Part shown: piece by piece, positions 8,301-12,267 of the stretch | Layout of the letters: every line of letters begins with the position of its first letter | Position numbering within the stretch: position 1 is the stretch's first letter | NCBI GenBank assembly: GCA_024231375.1 | Contig: JAAEQP010001544.1 | Coordinates: 1-12,267, forward strand | Source: a bacterium | GTDB lineage: Bacteria; Hydrogenedentota; Hydrogenedentia; Hydrogenedentiales; SLHB01 | DNA length: 12,267 nucleotides | Direction: 5' to 3' | The notes under the pieces: generated by a model | What the model saw: only the letters and a program-made list of their open reading frames with translations | What the model was told of the DNA's origin: nothing | Database searches by the model: none | Translations under genes and position numbers: made by a program

Positions 8301-8390
8301 GTACTTCGTGAACAGGGCCGTGCCTGTGAAGATAGCCGTCAGCACCAGCAGTGCCAGCAACCAGAACCGGGCGTATCGACCGTAGCGCAC
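5379..8390 (-). CDS. AsmA-like family protein (large periplasmic, inner-membrane anchored)
   Basis: A 1003-residue protein with one N-terminal membrane anchor at about residues 9-27 (FWLLALLVLTAIFTGTALF). It is followed by a long region of repeating beta-strand-like segments, as in AsmA, TamB and YhdP proteins that span the periplasm and are implicated in lipid transport or outer-membrane assembly. The N-terminal part (RVAMEAVSVTGLRGFRIEGF, then VLIFIDLVGLFSGELTVERI) is the typical AsmA start. Residues about 821-908 carry the conserved C-terminal AsmA-like module (GSFEVADGQFSADYL, then VKTPNLQLRSEGITVIGNG). The end (DTPRKLLLDLLRIGGGIVG) is like the short amphipathic tail seen in this group. 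The start is GTG at 8390 with GAGGGA a few bases upstream. It begins 45 bp after recA with no intrinsic terminator in the gap, so co-transcription is likely. Which AsmA subgroup it belongs to is unclear. Confidence 0.88.
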   Translation of the reverse strand: MRYGRYARFWLLALLVLTAIFTGTALFTKYRLESLRGDVLNRVERRTGTRVAMEAVSVTGLRGFRIEGFDASFQTPAGPMLYVQVPEVLIFIDLVGLFSGELTVERIQADGAVVRVVREEGESWRSSSPTFRPRSGGAQAVGALPNRLLGKNCTVIVADPALARPVTVSGLSFDVARAPETGQLSATLAGLVDGDPTRRVQASVQVAPEGNYDVDLDLGHLRAVDVQDLYPRIAQFGARGTVHPRIRVEGRPGRDVDASLTAEFEGLYADAAEGFLDPVEGALTAFVTYDLPSKSITVNMFQVECDQLEANVNGSVSLATGTPRFNLRAQAGRLPLDRAVARYADEVLPKYGAYEALFEEPEVTLSLTGTWEDRVLAADAALAGAEVSFTPRKKEFPAGTVRLGPITASWNSAESAVRASAIIQDGSVTHDMTSVNATRLSGSVTLTGDTLEAGRVTADIAGQPFVASATYNLKTRKGAATLDGTLTGVEDTPLGTSIKKTELMGSASLSAKVTLAPDLYVADAFVDGSQLGVEYDWWLLKPIGIGATSTAHVEMAPRKSIVLDAETSLAGSALVSHVELAHNGTRWILKLARSDSERMDVVTVGKCLRLPFTITGGTATNGFHEWRRLEDDRAHWMNTMGCEVDELQLRADGAEHGFDVRGAYVESEMVNNEEDRSGKLDLTIENATTPPFGGTWFVPMRTDPVLNEKYPQKDRDWKYALSAKSIAAPPWKGSEFSATGYGSMAVAGLDKYDAAIDGGGRVAGRYHRERAENSYESHTEWDGIPVDYLIEHLNFPEILTGKTTGFATWSQDSDDPRTLDGKGSFEVADGQFSADYLAAQMEEMEGEAATLPPSLKFRSLGSDVEFKKDLVKTPNLQLRSEGITVIGNGQFVTEGDMDYDIRVRVTPEMAMSIPALREGINVEGHRLAQQDIELAFKVSGPTLRPRSELAQVPPVSVTLVTGALEVTSTALEVIDTPRKLLLDLLRIGGGIVGPKKRTVNGNP

Positions 8391-8435
8391 GTCCCTCGAT
8401 GGACCCTGCTGTCGTGTCTCGGTGATTATCGGCGC

Positions 8436-9491
8436 CTATTCCTTATCCGGTGCGTCCTCTTCCTCGGCCGGGGCTTCGGAGGAGGCCCATTGTAGTCCGC
8501 GTGACTCCAGGATGCGAGCGCGCAACCGGTCGACGACTTCGGGGTTCTCACGCAGGAAATTCCTGGTGCTCTCGCGGCCCTGGCCCAGGTTCTCACCGTC
8601 CATCGAGAACCATGAGCCGCTCTTCTGAATGAGCTTGTCTTCTATGGCGAGATCCAGGATATCGCCCTCTTCCGAGATGCCTTCGTTGAAGAGAATCTCG
8701 AATTCGGCCTTCTTGAAGGGCGGGCTCAGCTTGTTTTTCACGACCTTGGCCCGGACCCGGTTGCCAACATCCGCATCCCGTTCCTTGATGCCCGCGATGC
8801 GGCGTACGTCAATCCGCATGCTCGAATAGAACTTCAACGCCCGGCCGCCCGTGGTGGTTTCCGGACTCCCGAACATTACCCCGATCTTCTCGCGGATTTG
8901 GTTGATGAAGATCACCAGGGTGCGGGAGCGGCTGATCGCCGCGGTCAACTTGCGCAGGGCCTGCGACATAAGCCGCGCCTGGAGTCCCATGTGGCTGTCG
9001 CCCATATCGCCTTCGACCTCGGCCTTGGGAACCATCGCCGCCACGGAATCGATGACAATGATGCTCACCGCGTTGCTTCGGACCAGCGTCTCGCAGATTT
9101 CAAGCGCTTGTTCGGCCGTATCCGGCTGAGAAACAAGGAGGTTGTCGATGTCCACCCCGATCTTCCCCGCGAACCCCGGGTCAAGGGCGTGCTCGGCGTC
9201 GATGTAGCAGGCGATGCCGCCCTGTTTCTGGGCGTTAGCCACTACATGCAGCGCCAGCGTCGTTTTTCCGGAGGATTCGGGTCCAAATACCTCCACAACC
9301 CGGCCTATCGGGAGACCTCCCAAGCCAGTGGCGATGTCCAGGGAAAGACTTCCCGTTGAAATGGACCCCACTTTCTGCGCGAAATGGTCGTCACCAAGGC
9401 GCACCAAGGTACCGCGGCCGAATTGTTTCTCCAACTGGCCGACAGCGATATCAAGAGCCTTGTTCTTGGCAGTTTCTTCTTTGACGGGCAT
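8436..9491 (-). CDS. recA: RecA recombinase
   Basis: Full-length RecA of 351 residues. Walker A GPESSGKT is at 70-77, catalytic Glu100 lies in IDAEHALDP, and the Walker B strand IIVIDS is at 144-149. [22 protein letters not shown] (MAW/L2 region) and [12 protein letters not shown] are nearly invariant family segments, and the C-terminus ends in an acidic tail (EEEDAPDKE). RecA forms ATP-dependent filaments on single-stranded DNA, catalyses strand exchange, and stimulates LexA self-cleavage. Three Met codons lie close together (9509, 9497, 9491); I take the ATG at 9491 because AAGGAG lies seven bases upstream, whereas the 9497 ATG is too close to it. Stop is TAG. A promoter is predicted upstream. 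No recX follows; the next gene is AsmA-like. Confidence 0.98.
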   Translation of the reverse strand: MPVKEETAKNKALDIAVGQLEKQFGRGTLVRLGDDHFAQKVGSISTGSLSLDIATGLGGLPIGRVVEVFGPESSGKTTLALHVVANAQKQGGIACYIDAEHALDPGFAGKIGVDIDNLLVSQPDTAEQALEICETLVRSNAVSIIVIDSVAAMVPKAEVEGDMGDSHMGLQARLMSQALRKLTAAISRSRTLVIFINQIREKIGVMFGSPETTTGGRALKFYSSMRIDVRRIAGIKERDADVGNRVRAKVVKNKLSPPFKKAEFEILFNEGISEEGDILDLAIEDKLIQKSGSWFSMDGENLGQGRESTRNFLRENPEVVDRLRARILESRGLQWASSEAPAEEEDAPDKE

Positions 9492-9508
9492 GGGCATTCT
9501 CCTTACCA

Positions 9509-9522
9509 TGATGCACTGAACA
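9509..9522 (-). promoter_or_regulatory. Candidate LexA-like operator in the recA leader (speculative)
   Basis: The minus strand reads TGTTC, four bases, then CATCA, between the predicted recA promoter and the ribosome site. As I recall, the verrucomicrobial LexA motif is TGTTC-N4-GAACA; the left half matches fully and the right half at three of five positions. A position downstream of the -10 would suit a repressor. The host's real LexA motif is unknown, so this is a weak call. Confidence 0.2.
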
Positions 9523-9540
9523 AATTTTCACCACGGCCCT

Positions 9541-9569
9541 ATCTTGCCACAACCCCCGCGCCGTGTCAA
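9541..9569 (-). promoter_or_regulatory. Predicted sigma70-type promoter of recA
   Basis: On the minus strand a perfect -35 TTGACA (9569-9564) is followed by a 17-base spacer and CAAGAT as -10 (9546-9541). Transcription would start near 9534, leaving a leader of about 43 bases before the recA ATG at 9491. The -35 and spacing are ideal and the -10 is imperfect. Confidence 0.6.
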
Positions 9570-10506
9570 GACCCAGCCTCTCCTTGGCTGCGTATTGTAG
9601 ATCCTTCCACGCCAAATGTCCATGAACATCGTGCCTAGGGCAGCGAAAAGCCAGGTTCCGCTACTCGACGCCCTGACCCACCGCCTCAGGTCATGTCACC
9701 AGGCCGGAAGGGCCTCCGCCGGACCGTGTCCAGATGATGCCGCATTCCGCTTCCACACCACTCCAAGGATGTCGCCAACTCAGTCGCTCGAATACGCGCG
9801 TCCGTTCCCACGCTTGGTCGACCCAGAGGCATCAGGGACGGTGAAGTCCCAACAGCGTTCACAAATGTCCTGATTCATTGCTGTAATCCATAGTTAACAT
9901 TCAGAGTGGCTAGGCTTCGTGGCGCCTCCTGAGCCAGATTCATTGATTCCAGCGCATAGTAAGAGGAAATTGGTTGACACGAATCCTGTGTATGAAATCA
10001 GCTCGTCGGTCATATTGCCAGCCAGGAACGATTTCTCATCGTATTTTCAGATAGCGGATTTCGGGCGTCCCGAAATCCGCGAATTATGCGCAAGCGCATT
10101 CCTCTTAGTTCTGTCAAGAAAAAGAGACTGAGTCAGAGGAACGGACCACGGCAAGGGAGCCGCGGGGCTCGCGTCACCTTTTCTCGACTTCCATGGGGCG
10201 TCCTCAGCAGAAAAACGAGGGAAGGAACCGGGGGAGAGGTGATACCCCTCGACAATATCGACCGTGTTCGGTCCCATGCACCGACGAGGGACGGGAGGGC
10301 AGTTACTCGAAGGCGCACAGCACCGGTGGTGGCGGAACCGCATCACGAGACGCGCCGACCCTGCCGTAGGGTCCATTTGGCCGACTTCCCTCCCTGCCCG
10401 AAGAGCGCCCTGGTGCCGACGTGCCCCTGTCGGCGATCTTCATCAGCGCTTGGCACCCATCGGAGCGCACACTCACGAGCATACGGGCGGCCCAGACCAA
10501 GATGCG
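9570..10506. other. Gene-poor intergenic region between recA and tRNA-Gly
   Basis: More than 900 bases without a supportable gene. Short ORFs occur on both strands but none has a recognisable domain together with a credible ribosome site. The stretch from about 9855 to 10135 is visibly AT-richer than the rest of the window. Contents I can point to: an imperfect palindrome at 9615-9628, a small AGGCC/GGCCT hairpin at 9701-9715, two adjacent hairpins at 10054-10099, and several GC-rich hairpins between 10260 and 10435. I did not find the signature sequences of RNase P RNA, tmRNA or SRP RNA here. Confidence 0.6.
10054..10099. repeat. Two adjacent hairpins, the first with a perfect 12-bp stem
   Basis: 10054-10080 is a perfect inverted repeat: GCGGATTTCGGG, loop CGT, CCCGAAATCCGC. 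Six bases later, 10086-10099 forms ATGCG, loop CAAG, CGCAT. Neither strand has a T-run after the hairpins, so an ordinary intrinsic terminator is unlikely. A REP-like element, an attachment or protein-binding site, or part of a small RNA are possible; copy number in the genome cannot be seen from here. Confidence 0.75.
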
Positions 10507-10535
10507 TTGACAACGATGGGGGAGGGTGGTATGAT
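10507..10535 (+). promoter_or_regulatory. Near-consensus sigma70 promoter of tRNA-Gly
   Basis: A perfect TTGACA (10507-10512), a 17-base spacer and TATGAT (10530-10535). The predicted start around 10542 lies only about eight bases before the mature tRNA 5' end, so the tRNA seems to be transcribed alone. The GC-rich stretch TGCCCG between the -10 and the start resembles a stringent discriminator, as is usual for stable-RNA promoters. Confidence 0.85.
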
Positions 10536-10549
10536 GATGCCCGTACCGA

Positions 10550-10625
10550 GCGGGATTAACTCAGTTGGTAGAGTGCCAGCTTCCCAAGCTGGATGTCGCG
10601 GGTTCGACCCCCGTATCCCGCTCCA
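10550..10625 (+). tRNA. tRNA-Gly, anticodon CCC
   Basis: A complete 76-base cloverleaf with encoded CCA. The acceptor GCGGGAT pairs with ATCCCGC, and the D-stem ACTC pairs with GAGT across loop AGTTGGTA. The anticodon stem CCAGC/GCTGG holds loop TTCCCAA, giving anticodon CCC at 10583-10585, which reads codon GGG. The T-arm is GCGGG-TTCGACC-CCCGT, with one G-T pair. Discriminator U73 with C2-G71 is the bacterial glycine identity set. The A-T pair at position 10-25 is slightly unusual. It sits under its own strong promoter. Confidence 0.96.
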
Positions 10626-10632
10626 TTTTTTT
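10626..10632 (+). terminator. Possible termination tract after tRNA-Gly
   Basis: Seven consecutive T residues start directly after the encoded CCA. The tRNA T-arm and acceptor stem just upstream could act as the stem of an intrinsic terminator. There is no separate dedicated hairpin, so this is tentative. Confidence 0.35.
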
Positions 10633-10997
10633 GTCTGGACGCCTCCTCACTCCCCTTGTTTCAAATTGCCTCTTCCATCCAGGCGATTCTCCAGCGCTCG
10701 ATATTGGCTCACCGCATCACTCCTCAAGCTTCGTCTTCTCCTGATATGCCCCATTTGCCGACGGATCAGCGCGATTCAAAACCACTGAAAATCCGGACAA
10801 GCCAACACAGATACGAACTTGGATTATGGGCGCAAGAGAATCAACACGAGTAGGTTGCAAGGAAACACTCATCTGATGCGTTAGGTATAGATATGACAGG
10901 GATCCAAGCGGTCAGAAGAGAGGATTTCTGCATTGCGCCTGTCTCATTAAGAGACAGAGGCCGGATACTGACCGAGCATGGCGATCCATTATTGAAC

Positions 10998-11011
10998 ATA
11001 ATATATATTAT
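10998..11011. repeat. Perfect 14-bp AT-only palindrome
   Basis: ATAATATATATTAT is identical to its reverse complement. Directly before it, ATTAT and ATAAT (10990-11002) form a further short inverted repeat that shares its left arm. It could supply a -10 element on either strand or be an easily melted site; no good -35 is found at the right distance. Confidence 0.6.
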
Positions 11012-11054
11012 CGGACGTTGTGCTCGCTGCTGGCATTCGCCCCTGCTGGTGAGC

Positions 11055-11078
11055 AATTCTCGCGTCACGCTAAGAATT
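11055..11078. repeat. Imperfect hairpin downstream of zapA
   Basis: AATTCT and AGAATT enclose GCG-TCA-CGC, with one extra base on one side and two on the other. It lies about 105 bases past the zapA stop. No T-run follows on either strand, so it is not a clear terminator. Confidence 0.5.
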
Positions 11079-11183
11079 TGGTGCGCTGCAGCTCTCTCCC
11101 CGCCTCAACGACTATCTCGGGAAGGCCTGCGTGGCGCAAGAAAAGGATTGGCTGGGTGCGTGAGTTGGCGGTGTGTGGCGCCC

Positions 11184-11510
11184 TTACCGGCCGCCGGGCA
11201 GCTTGCGGAGCTTGGGTCCTTGAAGGCTGGTGCGGAGCTTTGACGCGAGGTGCTCGAGCGCCTCGGAAAGATCGGTCTCGTCTTGCTGTCTCGCCGCCTC
11301 GAGCTTGGCGACTTCCTGGGCGAACGAAAACGCGGCCTCCAGGGCAAACATCTGGGTGTTCACACGGCGGCTGCGGCCTTCAATCTCCTGGATTCGGTCG
11401 TTGACGCGGTCGACGATGCGCTGTGTGGTCTCTGCGTCCCGCCAAATCGGGACCGTAATGGATATGCCGGCGATGACGACATTCAGGCGTGTTGGTTCAC
11501 GCTCGCTCAT
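11184..11510 (-). CDS. zapA: ZapA-like cell division protein
   Basis: A 108-residue protein matching the ZapA family in length and order. The N-terminal beta-rich FtsZ-binding head (RLNVVIAGISITVPIWRD) is followed by helix DAETTQRIVDRVNDRIQEIE and then a long C-terminal coiled coil (ALEAAFSFAQEVAKLEAARQ). ZapA binds and bundles FtsZ filaments and stabilises the Z-ring in the cytoplasm. The ATG at 11510 overlaps the TGA of the upstream coiled-coil gene (ATGA), with GAGGAG eight bases before it. Placement after pheT is known from several phyla; in Bacillus subtilis the order is pheT, rnhC, zapA. The last residues (KLPGGR) are not conserved features. No terminator is evident downstream. Confidence 0.88.
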   Translation of the reverse strand: MSEREPTRLNVVIAGISITVPIWRDAETTQRIVDRVNDRIQEIEGRSRRVNTQMFALEAAFSFAQEVAKLEAARQQDETDLSEALEHLASKLRTSLQGPKLRKLPGGR

Positions 11511-11803
11511 GACCGAAGCTCCTCACCCAGCGCCTTCGCCTGCCCGAGAACCGCGGTTAGGCGCTCACGAAGCCCCTTGAGGGCTCCGCGAAGACGTTCG
11601 TTCTCGGTCTCGGTAGACTCGGCATTCTCGGATAGGTCAGAGAGAATGCTGAGTTCCTTCTGCTGACGCCAGGCTTCGGTCTGAAGCGTCTCGCGCTCCT
11701 TGGCGGTCTGCGTGGCGTCTTCCCGAAGGCTGTCCAGATGTCCGCCGAGGCGCTCTATGAGTTCCTCGATGTCCTCTAACTGCCTTTGGTGATTAGGGTT
11801 CAA
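11507..11803 (-). CDS. Small coiled-coil protein, ZapB-like
   Basis: A 98-residue protein predicted to be almost wholly coiled coil: Leu-rich heptads in QLEDIEELIERLGGHLDSL and ENERLRGALKGLRERLTAVL, no Cys, no signal peptide and no membrane helix. Size and C-terminal pattern (EN, Leu, then ERL-x-A-x-LG) resemble E. coli ZapB, an 81-residue coiled coil that binds ZapA and links the Z-ring to the nucleoid via MatP. The gene sits between pheT and zapA with 4-bp overlaps on both sides. Its start is TTG at 11803 inside the pheT stop (TTGA), with only a weak purine-rich sequence before it; no ATG or GTG alternative is evident in the N-terminal part. The ZapB assignment is inference from pattern plus neighbour, since coiled coils resemble each other easily. 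Confidence 0.75.
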   Translation of the reverse strand: MNPNHQRQLEDIEELIERLGGHLDSLREDATQTAKERETLQTEAWRQQKELSILSDLSENAESTETENERLRGALKGLRERLTAVLGQAKALGEELRS

Positions 11804-12267
11804 CGAAGCTCAGCCTGATAGGATTTCTGCAACGCTTTGAGGATCTTGTCCCACATCTTCTGGGTGTTCTTGTCGGTCAGTGTACGCTCCGGCGACTGGA
11901 ACACCAAGCTCAAGGCGACGCTCTTCTTCCCTTTTGGCACCTGCTTGCCCGTGTAAATGTCGAAGATATCGATTCGTTGAAGCAGATTTCCGCCCGCTTT
12001 CTGTGCCGTCTGGAGGATCTCGCCTGCGGGCACTGATTCATCCACGAGCACAGCCATGTCGCGCAGGGACGGTGGGAACTTGGCGAGTGACTGGAATGTC
12101 GATTCTGGCGCTTCGGAATCGAGTATCTCGCACAAGTCGACCTCCAGAAGGTAGACTGGACGCTCTAACTCATAGTTTTGTATTGCCTTAGGCGTGACCT
12201 CGCCGTAGGTGCCCACGGCCTTTCCGTCCACTGCAATCTCGCAGGCCCTGCCGGGAGCCATTCCTGG
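11800..12267 (-). CDS. pheT: Phenylalanyl-tRNA synthetase beta subunit, C-terminal part (cut by window edge)
   Basis: The last 155 residues of PheT; the 5' part lies beyond the window. The visible start PGMAPGRACEIAVDGKAVG followed by GEVTPKAIQNYEL corresponds to the HPG-rich, G-x-x-G-E-x-x-P segment of the catalytic-like domain. The final ~95 residues are the anticodon-binding FDX-ACB domain (KFPPSLRDMAVLVDESV, RIDIFDIYTGKQVPKGKKS, then LTFQSPERTLTD-like LVFQSPERTLTD). The alpha2-beta2 enzyme charges tRNA-Phe; the beta subunit contributes tRNA recognition and editing. The stop overlaps the TTG start of the next gene. In the visible part Thr replaces the usual His in the G-E-I/V-H-P motif (GEVTP), a mild deviation. 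Confidence 0.96.
   Translation of the reverse strand, partial: PGMAPGRACEIAVDGKAVGTYGEVTPKAIQNYELERPVYLLEVDLCEILDSEAPESTFQSLAKFPPSLRDMAVLVDESVPAGEILQTAQKAGGNLLQRIDIFDIYTGKQVPKGKKSVALSLVFQSPERTLTDKNTQKMWDKILKALQKSYQAELR

Larger units (their letters stand above)
10633..11183. other. Intergenic region between tRNA-Gly and the 3' end of zapA
   Basis: About 550 bases with no supportable gene. It is AT-richer than the coding parts, especially near 10780-11020. It contains a CTGTCTC/GAGACAG hairpin (10939-10957), a perfect 14-bp AT palindrome (10998-11011) and a hairpin at 11055-11078. In Proteobacteria 6S RNA lies downstream of zapA; I looked for it on the minus strand and could not recognise it, but 6S is poorly conserved in sequence. 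Open frames here either run into zapA antisense or show no recognisable features. Confidence 0.55.

Noticed and set aside
9689..9732. CCGGAAGG-like stretch considered as SRP RNA domain IV
   Set aside because: The conserved GGAAGGAAGCAGC element and its pairing are missing; it forms only a small AGGCC/GGCCT hairpin.
9780..9878. Minus-strand 32-codon ORF starting MNQDICERCWDF
   Set aside because: The Cys-x-x-Cys-Trp is suggestive, but there is no good ribosome site, the ORF is very short, and nothing else supports it.
10086..10559. Plus-strand 157-residue ORF
   Set aside because: It runs through the tRNA promoter into the tRNA 5' end, is Arg/Pro-rich as expected for a chance frame, and resembles no family.
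10939..10957. CTGTCTC-ATTAA-GAGACAG hairpin resembling a Tn5/Nextera mosaic end
   Set aside because: Only about ten bases match the mosaic end and the pattern is a simple 7-bp inverted repeat, so an adapter remnant or transposon end cannot be claimed.
10980..11183. 6S RNA expected downstream of zapA by analogy with Proteobacteria
   Set aside because: I could not build the long rod with a central bulge on the minus strand, and the host is probably not a proteobacterium.
10893..11243. Plus-strand 116-residue ORF beginning MTGIQAVRRED
   Set aside because: Its last third is antisense to zapA, and no ribosome site or domain is apparent.

Overview
The window is a GC-rich bacterial chromosome segment, apparently core genome rather than a mobile region. 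An outer-membrane type lipoprotein, an AsmA-family protein, a SPOR-domain protein and a DUF374-type acyltransferase point to a Gram-negative (diderm) organism. The style of the uncharacterised proteins suggests a PVC-like or neighbouring candidate phylum such as Hydrogenedentota; that placement is inference from general impression only.

Layout: (1) 92-1962, plus strand: a LolA/LolB-like lipoprotein gene overlaps rlmN by ATGA. (2) 1976-9491, minus strand, convergent with rlmN: a tightly packed run read recA, AsmA-like giant protein, uncharacterised Cys/acidic-tail protein, SPOR-domain protein, PanE-like reductase, DUF374 acyltransferase. recA has a good sigma70-type promoter, and no intrinsic terminator is visible between recA and the AsmA gene. 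The first four genes may therefore form one recA-led operon, with a possible internal promoter before the panE-like gene. (3) 9492-11183: about 1.7 kb, partly AT-richer, whose only supported gene is a plus-strand tRNA-Gly(CCC) with a near-consensus promoter; the rest holds hairpins and palindromes but no convincing ORF. (4) 11184-12267, minus strand: the 3' end of pheT, a small coiled-coil protein resembling ZapB, and zapA, joined by 4-bp overlaps.

The genes fall into three functional groups: translation (RlmN, PheT, tRNA-Gly), cell division and envelope (ZapA, ZapB-like, SPOR, AsmA-like, lipoprotein, acyltransferase), and recombination/SOS (RecA). I see no CRISPR array, insertion sequence, prophage or defence cassette. 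The points most worth a second look are the PanE homologue with substituted active-site positions, the ZapB-like gene coupled to zapA, the unknown protein between the AsmA and SPOR genes, and the structured gene-poor gap around the tRNA.
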